Source of the DNA: Rhizomys pruinosus | Lineage: Eukaryota > Chordata > Mammalia > Rodentia > Spalacidae | Assembly: GCA_009823505.1 (NCBI GenBank) | Contig: VZQC01007119.1 | Span: 38,574 to 102,573, forward strand | Direction of reading: 5' to 3' | Length of the DNA: 64,000 nucleotides | Part shown: positions 39,731 through 45,772 of the stretch, piece after piece | How positions within the stretch are numbered: position 1 is the stretch's first letter | Layout: every line of letters starts with the position of its first letter | Position numbers and translations under genes: made by a program | The notes under the pieces: model-generated | What the model saw: the letters and a program-made list of their open reading frames with translations, nothing else | The model's database searches: none | Told to the model about the DNA's origin: nothing

Positions 39731-41735
39731 TGCTCTGGGCACTGGAGGGATGGCCCAACGATTAAGAGCACTAGCTGCTCTTGCAGAAGACTCTGGGTTT
39801 GATTCCCAGCACCCACAGAGGGGCTAACTACTGTCTATAACTCCATTTCCAGGGGATCTGATATCCTCTTCTGACCTCTGACTTCTTAATTGCACATCAC
39901 AAGTGGACTTAACAAACATGCAGGCATAAAATAAATATACATAAAATAAAAATAATAGAATATTTTTTAATGTTTTCAATATTAGTAGGTATATTTTTGC
40001 AGTTGTTTAATGAGTCTCGTTTTACTTAGTAATGGTCCTAGACTTAAGAGAAGTAATGCTGGTATTTTATTATAGTATATTATTACATACTGTTGATTAT
40101 TAATTATTGTCCATCTTTTTCTGTGCCTCACGTATAAACTTTATTGTAAGTCTATGCACAGGAAAAAGCATAGTGTATATAGGGGTACTGTCCATATTTT
40201 CAGATAGCCACTAGGGTGGTGGTATGTGTATATTTTCTAGAGACACAGATTACTACTGTGTATAACACTCTTGAGAGTTTAGTTGTGACGCCAAATGGAT
40301 GAATGGGCAGTAGGAGGAGAGGTGGGAGATGAATGGAGAAAACTGAGCATGTTTAAGTCTGATGAGAAATCGTTTGTAGACAGAGATGTTGAAGCTGTAA
40401 CAAGGAGCTGTACTATAAAGGTGGTTTCTGATCTGAGAAGACTGGAGAGCAGTCTGTGCACAATATAGCAAGGTTGCCCAGACAGAATGGAGGAAGATAA
40501 ACTGATAAAATCTTTAAAATTCATGTATAAATTTAAATTATAAAATATTTATTAAATATATAAATATTGATTGGCTTTGTTTATTGGGGAAATAGTTATG
40601 AGTCATATTTTAATATGACATAGAACCCCAAGTTACTGGATGTAGATTTATCTTACCATCCAAAGGGTTCAGAAGTTTTTAAATATTTTATTTATTCTGT
40701 GTATTGCCTGCATGTAGGTAGGTGTACCCATGTTATACAGTGTCCTCGGAGATCAGAAGAGGGCATCTGATGCCCCTGGAACTGGAGTTATGGATGGTTG
40801 TTAGCCACCATGTAGGTGCTGAGAATTGAACCTGGGTCCTCTGCAAGAGCAACTGGTGCTCCTAACCACTGAGGCGTCTCTCCAGCCTCTCCTCCCATAA
40901 GTTTTGATCATCTGAATAACTTACATTTTATATTTCATCTATTAAAAAAAAAAAAAAGACTGCAGGTCTAGGAAAATGGCTCAGCAGTTAAGAGCACATA
41001 CTAATTTTGCAGAGAACCTAAGTTCAATTTCCAGCACACACATTGGGCAGCTCACAACCACTTATAACTCCAAGTCCTGGGGGATCCAGTACCTCTGCTT
41101 TCTGTGGGCATCTGCTCATACTCCTACCCATAATTCTTTTTTTTTTTTTTTTAAGAGTATTTTTTTTTTTTTNTAGGCATCTCTTTATTAGCCGCAGCTG
41201 GCTGGAAACCGAAACCGCGCTGGCTAGACCAGGCTGGCCTTTGAACTCACAGACTCCATATGTCCCTGCTCTTGTTGCCTCTTGAGTGCTAGGAGATTAG
41301 AAAGCATAAGTCCAATTATAGCCAGGACTACTTTTTTTGCCTTTTTGAGACGGGCTCCCTTAAGTTCCAGCTGGCCTGGGAGCGCCGTAGTGTTGACTCA
41401 GGCTGGCCTTGAACTCACAAGCTATCCGCCCTGTGCTCTGCCTCCCAAGTGCTAGGATGAAGGAGCATCCCACGCCAGTCGTTTTTAAAAAGGATTTATT
41501 GTGTATTAATGTATTAGACTGTTCTTTCCTCTTATTTTCATCTAACACTTTGTCTTTCTCCTGCTTTTCATAGGCTTTGGTGAAGCACGTGCAGTCCAAA
41601 GGATATCCAAATGAACGTTTTGAACTTCTCACCAATTTCCCTCGAAGGAAGCTCTCTCACCTGGACTATGACATTACCTTACAGGAGGCTGGCCTTTGTC
41701 CTCAAGAGACTGTCTTTGTACAGGAGAGAAATTAA
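3219..41735 (+). CDS. UBXN7: UBXN7, UBX domain-containing protein 7 (partial, 5' end outside window; nine exons)
   Basis: UBXN7 is an adaptor that links the AAA ATPase p97/VCP to ubiquitylated substrates and to neddylated cullin-RING ligases; the CUL2-VHL/HIF1A axis is the best known case. The joined exons are 3219-3286, 15802-15867, 18483-18595, 27208-27354, 29366-29456, 30064-30191, 36467-36860, 36991-37070 and 41574-41735. They give 415 full codons and TAA, and all phases match. Against the human protein recalled as 489 residues, this is about residues 75-489. In order they contain a basic motif PKRRRPARS, a thioredoxin-like UAS domain (about 130-260), a UIM (about 285-301, core [13 protein letters not shown]), an acidic Ser/Glu linker, and a UBX domain (about 408-489) with the p97-binding FPR loop in TNFPRRKL. 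No frameshift or internal stop was seen. The UBA domain must be encoded upstream. Recognition is from remembered family sequence, not a search. Confidence 0.97.
3277..3316 (+). repeat. 19-bp tandem duplication covering the exon/intron junction
   Basis: The unit TTGTTTGGTGGTAAGTCCA occurs twice head to tail at about 3277-3295 and 3296-3314, and the copies are identical. Each contains the same exon end GGTG and donor GTAAGT, so two equal 5' splice sites lie at 3287 and 3306. The first keeps the reading frame to the next exon. The second adds 19 bases and reaches a TAA at the start of the next exon. Confidence 0.9.
3592..3832 (-). repeat. B2 SINE with 12-bp target-site duplication
   Basis: A minus-strand B2 is flanked by the direct repeat GCCTGCTTTCTT at 3580-3591 and 3833-3844. 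It splits the first TG...CA unit, so it inserted later than that element. Confidence 0.9.
4144..4281 (+). repeat. B1 SINE with 15-bp target-site duplication
   Basis: The B1 is flanked by AAAAAGTCCAAACAC at 4129-4143 and 4282-4296, a perfect target-site duplication, inside the middle part of the composite repeat. Confidence 0.9.
5839..6112 (+). repeat. B2 SINE
   Basis: It starts GGTCTAGAGAGATGGCTCAA, runs through CCCGGGTTTGATTCCCACC, and ends in an A-rich tail. It is inserted in the third TG...CA unit, whose sequence resumes at about 6113. Confidence 0.85.
6342..7499. repeat. SINE cluster
   Basis: B1 6342-6472 (+), B2 6478-6718 (-, with the doubled ACTCCAGTTCCAGG box), B1 6860-6982 (-), B2 7107-7328 (+) and B1 7348-7499 (+). 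The last B1 has the short direct repeat AACCAGGTTGGA on both sides. Confidence 0.85.
7511..7738 (+). repeat. L1 ORF2 fragment, reverse transcriptase region
   Basis: Read on the + strand it gives [12 protein letters not shown], a stop, then [20 protein letters not shown] and HPFM. This is the typical L1 reverse-transcriptase palm start ([10 protein letters not shown]). It is only about 230 bases long, with an internal stop, and is dead. Confidence 0.85.
7768..8545. repeat. SINE cluster
   Basis: B2 7768-7948 (+, missing an internal piece), B2 7950-8185 (+, diverged, with a duplicated 3' section around CAGATCAAATACTCA) and B1 8397-8545 (+). Confidence 0.75.
8759..8930 (-). repeat. B1 SINE inserted in the L1, with 16-bp target-site duplication
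   Basis: GATGTCATCTTTCTTT at 8743-8758 is repeated at 8931-8946. Removing the element restores a continuous L1 sequence. Confidence 0.92.
9661..10337. other. Insertion of unknown origin inside the L1
   Basis: L1-like sequence stops near GGCGTCAGTGTCCTTTGAAT and resumes near 10338 (ATTCAACAGTTCAGAGGTC). The roughly 680 bases between have no L1 similarity that I recognise and no long ORF. It may be a solo LTR or another retroelement piece; no clean target-site duplication was seen. Confidence 0.4.
10875..10958 (-). repeat. ID-type SINE (tRNA-Ala/BC1 related)
   Basis: The minus strand reads TATAGCTCAGTGCTATAGCA and CTTGCCTAGCATATGAGGCC, followed by TAGGTTTAATACCTAGCACTG, the ID box-A/box-B layout. 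A second, weaker copy is at 12043-12116 (-). Confidence 0.65.
11283..12830. repeat. SINE cluster
   Basis: B3/B2-like 11283-11450 (+), B1 11457-11636 (+, with an AAAT tail run), B3/B2-like 11870-12022 (-), ID 12043-12116 (-), B2 12167-12356 (+), B1 12369-12521 (+), a short TG run 12525-12545 and B1 12670-12830 (+). Confidence 0.8.
12846..13022 (+). repeat. 32-bp minisatellite, about 5.4 copies
   Basis: The unit begins GAGCTCACAGCTGTGGCCAG and ends CCTCTCCAGCCG. Copies start at about 12846, 12878, 12910 and 12942, followed by a 13-base partial unit and a last copy ending near 13020. The units are nearly identical, so the array is recent or homogenised. Confidence 0.9.
13361..14101. repeat. B1 and young B2 SINEs with unique sequence between
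   Basis: B1 13361-13522 (+). B2 13845-14101 (-), with the doubled ACTCCAGTTCCAGG box and intact CpGs (GTCGTGCAATGCCGCGGAGG). Bases 13523-13844 show no gene. Confidence 0.85.
14102..14884. other. Unassigned intronic sequence
   Basis: This is a single-copy-looking block. On the minus strand 14695-14479 stays open for about 70 codons without a usable ATG at its head. I do not recognise the product, and it may be chance or a retrocopy scrap. Confidence 0.3.
14885..15208 (-). repeat. Old B2 SINE split by a small retroinsert
   Basis: The B2 head is at about 15118-15208 and its tail at about 14885-15037. Sequence 15038-15107 interrupts it, with a 10-bp direct repeat on each side. Confidence 0.75.
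15038..15107 (-). pseudogene. Tiny 5'-truncated polyadenylated mRNA fragment (source unknown)
   Basis: On the minus strand about 50 bases, including ATTAAA, are followed by CAGTTCTCATTC and then an A-rich tail (AAAC repeats and A7). TTACAGATGG flanks it at 15028-15037 and 15108-15117. Poly(A) signal, tail and target-site duplication are the marks of L1-driven retroposition of an mRNA 3' end. The parent gene cannot be told from so few bases. Confidence 0.6.
15301..15470 (+). repeat. B1 SINE with target-site duplication
   Basis: CTATCAGAAGGG occurs on both sides (about 15289-15300 and 15478-15489). The element carries an extra copy of the internal GAGGCAGAGGCAGGTGGATC box at its head. Confidence 0.8.
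15802..15867 (+). CDS. UBXN7: UBXN7 coding exon (probably exon 4)
   Basis: The acceptor is TTTTTCCCCTACAG and the donor is A|GTAGGT. Sixty-six bases give the end of an Ala codon, 21 codons [20 protein letters not shown] plus T, and the first base of Ile. The PKRRRPAR stretch is a strongly basic patch just before the UAS domain and resembles a nuclear-localisation motif; that function is inferred. Confidence 0.95.
15868..18482 (+). other. UBXN7: UBXN7 intron, 2.6 kb
   Basis: It contains a B2 nested in a B2 (16126-16600, inner copy about 16190-16445, both +), a B4-type SINE (16628-16810, +), B1 16822-16945 (+), B2 17099-17340 (+), B1 17378-17555 (-), B1 17850-18016 (+), B1 18027-18176 (+) and B1 18181-18300 (-). 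No other gene is seen. Confidence 0.85.
16126..16600 (+). repeat. Nested B2 SINEs
   Basis: The outer, diverged B2 stops after GAAGACCCAAGTTTG. A complete younger B2 (about 16190-16445, with the doubled ACTCCAGTTCCAGG box) follows. The outer element then resumes at TTTGAATCCCACCACCCACA. Confidence 0.85.
18483..18595 (+). CDS. UBXN7: UBXN7 coding exon (probably exon 5; start of UAS domain)
   Basis: The acceptor is TGTGTTACAG and the donor is ACA|GTAAGT. It completes Ile, then has 37 codons from [10 protein letters not shown] to LMHKGSFET, ending in phase 0. The segment [17 protein letters not shown] is the entry into the UAS (thioredoxin-like) domain. Confidence 0.95.
18683..20765. repeat. SINE cluster with a tetranucleotide run
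   Basis: B1 18683-18822 (-), B2 18828-19033 (-), B2 19036-19249 (-), B2-like 19665-19862 (-), TATC run 19956-19998, B1 20000-20133 (-), B1 20150-20325 (-) and B1 20623-20765 (+). Confidence 0.82.
20890..21560 (-). repeat. Old L1 fragment broken by nested B1 elements
   Basis: Minus-strand reading gives L1 ORF2 C-terminal-like pieces ([13 protein letters not shown]) and the antisense of a CTGCACTAATTTACCTTCC motif. It is interrupted by an old B1 (about 21137-21192 plus 21363-21450) that is itself split by a younger B1 (21195-21362) with CAGGCT at both ends. Confidence 0.6.
21562..23392. repeat. SINE cluster with ATA microsatellite
   Basis: B2 21562-21745 (-), B1 21748-21922 (-), B1 22083-22205 (-), B2 22250-22497 (-, doubled box, CpG-rich), B2 22574-22790 (+), B1 22833-22985 (+), degenerate B1 23080-23202 (+), (ATA)n 23203-23244 and B1 23245-23392 (+). 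Confidence 0.85.
23395..25269 (-). other. SINE-free block downstream of the SOCS7 retrocopy (possible retroposed 3' UTR)
   Basis: Nearly 1.9 kb without B1 or B2 lies directly 3' (minus strand) of the recognisable SOCS7 part, in an otherwise SINE-saturated intron. The likely reading is the rest of the retroposed mRNA, mostly 3' UTR. No poly(T) run or target-site duplication was found at the low-coordinate end, so the boundary is uncertain. Short ORFs here look like chance. Confidence 0.35.
25270..25718 (-). pseudogene. SOCS7: Processed pseudogene of SOCS7 (antisense, SH2 region, disrupted)
   Basis: SOCS7 is an SH2/SOCS-box adaptor. Reading the minus strand from 25718 downward and shifting frame as needed, SOCS7 motifs appear in order: a Ser/Pro tail with LTEQLC, then [19 protein letters not shown] (about 25550-25520), the bases for [16 protein letters not shown] (about 25400-25367), an NGKFLY-like run and QLLYP (about 25305-25291). 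Codons that are Arg or Trp in the family are stops here, and several indels shift the frame, so no functional SH2 domain remains. There are no introns between these parts, as in a retrocopy. No SOCS box was recognised. Identification rests on remembered family sequence. Confidence 0.75.
25722..27095. repeat. SINEs before exon 27208-27354
   Basis: B3-like 25722-25870 (+), B1 25965-26105 (+), B2 26583-26752 (-), B1 26768-26935 (-) and B1 26965-27095 (+). Confidence 0.78.
27208..27354 (+). CDS. UBXN7: UBXN7 coding exon (probably exon 6; UAS core)
   Basis: It has 49 in-frame codons, from [17 protein letters not shown] to REHFIFWQ. The acceptor is TGCTCTTACAG. The donor CAG|GTTAGA departs from the consensus at +3. 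The block KWLMINIQ (first beta strand) and the [14 protein letters not shown] helix are typical of UAS domains. It contains no CxxC redox pair, as expected for this non-enzymatic fold. Confidence 0.96.
28823..29314 (+). repeat. 29-bp minisatellite, about 17 copies, next to a UBXN7 acceptor
   Basis: The unit begins ACATATGACAGAAGTTACAG and ends TTGCAGTAG. ATGAC/ATGAT marks 17 successive units at a spacing of 27-29 bases. Copies differ by a few bases (TTGCAG/TCGCAG/GTACAG, TTACAG/TTATAG). The array stops about 50 bases before the exon at 29366. Confidence 0.95.
29313..29333 (+). promoter_or_regulatory. Decoy 3' splice site (pyrimidine tract plus TAG)
   Basis: TTTTCCCCTTTTTTCCCTAG is a better acceptor by sequence than the real AACAG 32 bases further on, which lacks a pyrimidine tract. 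No other AG lies between them. Using it would add 32 bases and break the frame. Confidence 0.6.
29366..29456 (+). CDS. UBXN7: UBXN7 coding exon (probably exon 7; UAS)
   Basis: Thirty codons read [20 protein letters not shown] onward to SILDPRT, plus the first base of Gly; the donor is ACAG|GTAAAG. The [13 protein letters not shown] run is the hallmark of the UAS fold (cis-proline equivalent at FPY). The acceptor AACAG has almost no pyrimidine tract, while a better tract-AG lies 32 bases upstream. A minisatellite ends about 50 bases upstream. Confidence 0.96.
29457..30063 (+). other. UBXN7: UBXN7 intron, 0.6 kb
   Basis: This is an AT-rich intron without SINEs or other recognisable elements. 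Confidence 0.9.
30064..30191 (+). CDS. UBXN7: UBXN7 coding exon (probably exon 8; end of UAS)
   Basis: The acceptor is TTTTTTTTAATTGTTAG and the donor is TCA|GTAAGT. It completes Gly, then has 42 codons from [20 protein letters not shown] through GEHGQLDG to PPKKCARS. It closes the UAS domain and adds a Ser/Pro/Lys linker before the UIM. Confidence 0.96.
30519..30660 (+). repeat. Pure purine tract (GGA/GGGA)n
   Basis: About 140 bases are almost entirely G and A on the + strand (runs of GGAGGA, GGGAGGGA and AGAAGA). It follows the head of a B1 that stops at AATCCTAGCACTCTTGGAGG, so it probably grew from the purine-rich centre of that SINE. Confidence 0.9.
31290..31840 (+). repeat. L1 3' UTR fragment
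   Basis: It contains L1 3'-UTR-like text: GACCTCAAACCAGACAAAAC then CCAGCAGAGAACTGGGAAGT. It ends in an A-rich tail (AAATTAAATAAAAATATA). No coding part remains. Confidence 0.5.
33398..33820 (+). repeat. B1 head, B2, then a full B1 starting with the same 43 bases
   Basis: The 43-base B1 head at 33398-33440 (from GCCGGGCGTGGTGGCGCATG to CACTTGGGAG) is cut by a B2 (33441-33667). The same 43 bases recur identically at 33668-33710 as the start of a complete B1. Confidence 0.85.
33868..33936 (+). repeat. (TG)n(GA)n microsatellite
   Basis: A TG run passes directly into a GA run, interrupted once by GGGAGG, ahead of a B3-like SINE. Confidence 0.9.
36467..36860 (+). CDS. UBXN7: UBXN7 coding exon (probably exon 9; UIM and acidic linker)
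   Basis: This is the largest coding exon in the window: 131 codons, plus the first base of Gly. It begins [20 protein letters not shown], a good match to the ubiquitin-interacting motif, which in UBXN7 binds NEDD8 on cullins. A disordered acidic stretch follows ([17 protein letters not shown], then [10 protein letters not shown]), with many Ser in CK2-like context, and then a Pro/Glu-rich tail to VVEGIDIHG. Most differences from the remembered human protein fall in this linker. Confidence 0.96.
36861..36990 (+). other. UBXN7: UBXN7 intron, 130 bp
   Basis: This is a very short intron between the UIM/linker exon and the first UBX exon, with donor G|GTAAGT, a TTTG-rich tract and acceptor CTGCCCTTAG. 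No repeats. Confidence 0.92.
36991..37070 (+). CDS. UBXN7: UBXN7 coding exon (probably exon 10; start of UBX domain)
   Basis: The acceptor is TCTGCCCTTAG and the donor is CTA|GTGAGT. It completes Gly, then has 26 codons [20 protein letters not shown] onward to AKLL. This is the first beta hairpin and helix start of the ubiquitin-like UBX fold. The LRYPDGKR segment holds the conserved Arg that pairs with the FPR loop at the p97 contact. Confidence 0.96.
38633..38925 (+). repeat. Dispersed rodent repeat, family not assigned
   Basis: It begins GTTAGTCACTTTTCTTAGCC and contains GAAAGAAACAACTTAAGGGA, then a GC-rich stretch. It ends ...GAGACATTTTAGGTTCCAACC. The layout is that of a common non-autonomous rodent repeat beginning with 'AGTCACTTTTCT'. 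Confidence 0.5.
39060..40215 (+). repeat. Tigger-like (Tc1/mariner) DNA transposon remnant, split by SINEs
   Basis: Left part: CAAATATAAATGGAAAATTC, then GGGATGTGAATCATTCCCTT and CATCTCAGTTATCAGATTGG (to about 39290). Right part: TTTTACTTAGTAATGGTCCT with a degenerate transposase start, then GGAAAAAGCATAGTGTATAT and AGGGGTACTGTCC (to about 40195). B1 39320-39455 and B2 39740-39965 interrupt it. It is an internally deleted, ancient element; the family call is from memory. Confidence 0.6.
41574..41735 (+). CDS. UBXN7: UBXN7 last coding exon (probably exon 11; UBX domain end and stop)
   Basis: The acceptor is TTTCTCCTGCTTTTCATAG. Fifty-three codons run from [19 protein letters not shown] through TNFPRRKL to [12 protein letters not shown], then TAA at 41733-41735. 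The FPR tripeptide is the canonical p97/VCP N-domain contact. The exon reads cleanly although poor-quality sequence lies on both sides (41173-41480 and 42040-42890). Confidence 0.97.
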   Translation, partial: ALVKHVQSKGYPNERFELLTNFPRRKLSHLDYDITLQEAGLCPQETVFVQERN

Positions 41736-42039
41736 CCCCATGCCTGACCTCTCTCAGCTTACCCCACTCCTTCTCCTGTGAGATACCATGTCACCAAGTA
41801 TGCATTTTGGCTCATAGGACTACGCCAGACCAGCGGCAGGCAGACTCAAAGCACACCTGCCTTACTCTTCTCTTTCCTGCTCTCACCTGTGGTCAGTTCT
41901 CACTTCTTTTTTTGTGCTCCCTTTTCCTCTCTATTTTCTATTGTTTCTTTCTTATCTGAGTGTGGTGACCAAATGGAAGAACAAGGATAAGCTCTTCCTC
42001 AAACTGGCTGCAGGAAGTGTGGTCATAGACATTCTTTGA

Positions 42040-42890
42040 TAGCACTTTTTTTTTTTTTTTTTTTTTTTGTGTTTTGTTTTGTTTTTGTTTTGTTTTAGAA
42101 GAGTCTCCCTAGCCCAGCATGTCCTGGAATCACCTGAAAGTCCTGAATGTAGACAGGGTGGCTTTGAATCACAAGATCCGCCTGCCTTGCCTCCTAACAT
42201 CTAGGATTAAAGGCCTGCGCCACCACGCCTGGCTCTTGATGGCACTTTTGAGATCCAGTGTTTTACTCCTCAAGACTTTTTTTTTTTGGGGGGGTCTTTT
42301 TGAGACAGGGTCTCCCTGTAGCCCCAGCGTGCCTGGAATACTACTCCGTAGACCACCTGGCCTTGAACTCACAAAAGATCCTCCTGCCCTGCTTCTCAGT
42401 GCTAGGATTAAAGGTGTGTTGCCACCAGCGCCACCGGACTACAACCAAGAAAGCTGGCTAGTATTCCAGGGGAGAAAAAAAAAAAATCCCTTTTATTTTA
42501 TAAGTTCCAATTTTTTTGGTAGGGAGAAGAAATTAACATTCATTTTGTTACTCATGTAGGAAGATCTCAAAATATATACAGGTGTTTTTTGTCGCAATAC
42601 AAAAGAAATTTAATTCTTAAGTGAAGTATTTGCGCCTCCTCCGCATGGGAATGACTTAGTCCATCCATTCTATAAACTTGTGATTGCCCAATAAGACGGT
42701 ATTCCGCCTAAACGTTAAACTTACACGTACAAGCAATCTAAAAGCTTTTTGCTTGATGTGTGTTAATGTGGTGGCTGATCCGCATGGTGAAGAATGGGAC
42801 CCAGAGTACCAGTCAAAAACTGATGTAACTGTCATAGAGTGGGTGAGCGGAGTTGATCAAGGTACCCCAATCCGAAGGTGAAAACTGAGT
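42040..42890. repeat. Noisy copy of 42905-43560 (probable assembly duplication)
   Basis: A degenerate B1 is followed by CTCTTGATGGCACTTTTGAG, a second B1 (42283-42435), then AATTTTTTTGGTAGGGAGAA and GAAATTAACATTCATTTTGT. All recur in the same order at 42905-43440 in much cleaner form. The differences are mostly small indels. Confidence 0.75.
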
Positions 42891-42904
42891 CTGCATATGG
42901 AAAA

Positions 42905-42922
42905 GTGACAGTACCATCAAAA

Positions 42923-42953
<31 letters not shown>

Positions 42954-43560
42954 CTTTTCGAGACACGGTCTCCCTGTAGCCCCAGCTGTCCTGGAACTCA
43001 CTCTGTAGACCAGGCTGGCCTTGAACTCACAAAGATCCGCCTGCCTTTGCCTCCTAAATTCTAGGATTAAAGGCCTGCGCCACCACGCCTGGCTCTTGAT
43101 GGCACTTTTGAGATCCAGTGATTTTACTCCTCAGACTTTTTTTTTGGGGGGGGGGTCTTTTTGAGACAGGGTCTCCCTGTAGCCCCAGCTGTCCTGGAAC
43201 TCACTCCGTAGACCAGCCTGGCCTTGAACTCACAAAGATCCTCCTGCCTCTGCCTCCCAAGTGCTAGGATTAAAGGTGTGTGCCACCACGCCCGGCTACA
43301 ACAAAAAAGTGGCTAGATTCAGGGTGAAAAAAAAATCCCTTTTTTTATAAGTTCCCAATTTTTTTGGTAGGGAGAAGAAATTAACATTCATTTTGTTACT
43401 CATGTAGGAAGATCTCAGAACAATATATCCAGGTTTTGTTTTTGTGGGAAAAGCATTCTTTATAGTATTGCTCATCATATTTAAATTTTTCCCAAAGGAT
43501 TCCTAGCTTACAGTTACAAGAATTATTTCCATGATGTGTGTTATTGGCAGAATGAGTGCT
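42905..43560. repeat. Clean copy of the duplicated block
   Basis: B1 42915-43090 (-), the shared spacer, and B1 43145-43300 (-) are followed by the same unique sequence as the noisy copy (TTACTCATGTAGGAAGATCT). It continues into the repeat-poor candidate 3' UTR. Confidence 0.75.
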
Positions 43561-45766
43561 CAGTATAGTGTGTGTAGCACAGGGTGACTTTCTATGTCTT
43601 GGCCTGAGATGGTTTTCTTTATTATTACTCTATTAATTATATACATCTTTCTAGTCTTAAGATAGACCTTAGTGAGCATATTATGACTAGGCTAGGAAGG
43701 TGCTTGCTGTTTGGCCTGCACAGTATATTAGTTCCTTTGGCTCCATTGTCTGAGTCCATAGTGGTCTGTAGGAAGGCAGGTGTTCAATAATCATGCAGTA
43801 TGATGCTTGTAATTGTAACCACTTGCTTATTGTTTGTCCTATGTGCTTAAGGCATACTTAATGTATGTCCTAGGGGGAGGAGAAAAACCTTGAGCTGAGA
43901 GTTGCTAACCATGCTCTTTTGCTTACAAATAGTGATTTGGTTTTTTACCTCTGGTAAATCTAAAACACTCTGGTGACTGACCTTAATTCCTTGTACTATT
44001 TTATTTTGGAAAACATCAAAACTGAAAGTCTCTGAGATTTACACTTGGTTCATAAGACAACAGTTAGTAAGGGAATTATGGGGATTACCAGTAACCATCA
44101 GAGGTTCAAAGTTTTTTTCTGACAACAAAAGCCACATTCAAATTGTATTTGGTGAAAGCTTTCTTCAGTGTTATTTAGAAGAGAGCATCTTGAATCTGTG
44201 TAACACTGTATACATTTCAGCTTCACTATGTGCTCAACTCCTCCTTTGAGCTTTAAGTGGAGTCCTCCAACAGGACAGTAGTGATTTGGTGGCAAATCAC
44301 TGGTTTTAAGCTGGTTATAAAACCATTAATATAGAATGACCTATCTTGTCAGTGGGGGGGTTTAGATTGACTCTTCTACTTGAGGAACACAAATTACTAT
44401 TGCTCAGAGACCTTTGGGTTCCCATGTGCTTGACAACTGCTTTCTTAACAACTAGGGGATTAAAGAGAGAAACTAAAAAGATGTGTGTTGCTAATGGTTG
44501 GATTTTTGAGAGGCCTTCCCAAAAGAATGGGTTATGTATCTCCTCAAGGAAATCATGGGAAATTCTGTTATTCTTCAGTGAGTCCTTTTGAATTAATGTT
44601 CTTACATTTTTTTCTAAGTCTGTGTAAGTGCTTATGTATAAGTATATAATTGTATAAATATTTATAAATATATTTATATAATTACAATTTCATTTATACC
44701 TTGAGTCAAAGTTCTCTCTTTAGATTGGTGACTGAACAGTACACTTTGGAGGCTTAACTAGCATCTTCTGATAGATTGACTAAACATGTTCTCTGAAATT
44801 GTATAAAAAAAAACTTATTATCTGAGGAATATAGCTGTGTACTCTCAAAGGAACAGTGGAAAGTTCAGAACGCCTGGTAATAGTCAAGGCCAGAAGGATA
44901 AACTGGAGGGAGACACAGGGTAAGAAGTGAGGGAGTGCTCAGCTTTGACGTGCTGATACCCACCTCCGCTCCGAGCACAAGCTCAGCTCAGGTCCAAATC
45001 GGTCAGAAACATGAGGCCAGGAATTTCCCTCAGGACTCTCCTTGTGCCCTACTAGGTTTTCCTCATTTCATAGAACCTGTCTTGAGAACCTGAGGCAGGA
45101 TGTTAATAGATGAGAGAGTATAGATGTGTGTAGTTCTTTTTAATATGCTCAGCACTGGCAAATCCATTATGAGAAACCAAAGTGTCTTTTTCAGCTTGTT
45201 ACTGTACAATAAGCAAGTATATATGAATTAGGAGACAGGGCATTAGACATTTATCAAACTTAAATACAGTCAGGATGGCAGGAGTTCAAGATGTGTAGGG
45301 TTTTACTTTATTTTGACCAGGAGTGTCAGTTAAGAGAGGCCCTTGGGAGAATCTTATGAATTCTACATGAGAAGAACAATAAGAGTGTTGCCTTGCTCAC
45401 ATACTCAATCTGCTTGAGAAGTATGCCTTGTTTCTTCCACAAGTTACTTTGCTTTCAAGACAGAGTTTTTATTGAACATATTAAATGACATTGGTAAAGT
45501 TAGTTAAAAATAAGTTATTCCCTGTGGGTAGTAGAACACTTGAATTTTAAAAGTAAGGAGGAAATGATAAAAGAACACTTCAAGAGTGACTGATACAGAA
45601 AGAGGGAATGAAATGTAGCAGAAACAAAGGTGAGAGGACTACCTTTGGGATCTGAGAAGAGAACAGTGCCGAATGAGGGGGAGCTGGAGTGTGCTCTGCA
45701 TGCATTCTCTCCTGCCGCCCGCCTTGCCTGTTGTACTCCCTGTGTGAACCACATGTATTCTTGTTT

Positions 45767-45772
45767 AATAAA
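45767..45772 (+). promoter_or_regulatory. Candidate proximal poly(A) signal AATAAA
   Basis: AATAAA occurs in TTGTTTAATAAATGAGGGAG inside the candidate 3' UTR. The downstream sequence is less GT-rich than at 52759. It could serve as an alternative, shorter 3' end; this is inference only. Confidence 0.25.

Larger units (their letters stand above)
37071..41573 (+). other. UBXN7: UBXN7 intron, 4.5 kb
   Basis: B2 37252-37490 (+), B1 37765-37920 (-), B1 38150-38310 (-), a dispersed repeat 38633-38925, Tigger-like remnant 39060-40215, B1 39320-39455 (+), a TA/TG run 39689-39728, B2 39740-39965 (+), B2 40675-40905 (-), B2 40968-41140 (+), and two noisy B1 copies at 41175-41295 and 41330-41480 (-). 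There is a single N at 41173. Confidence 0.85.
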
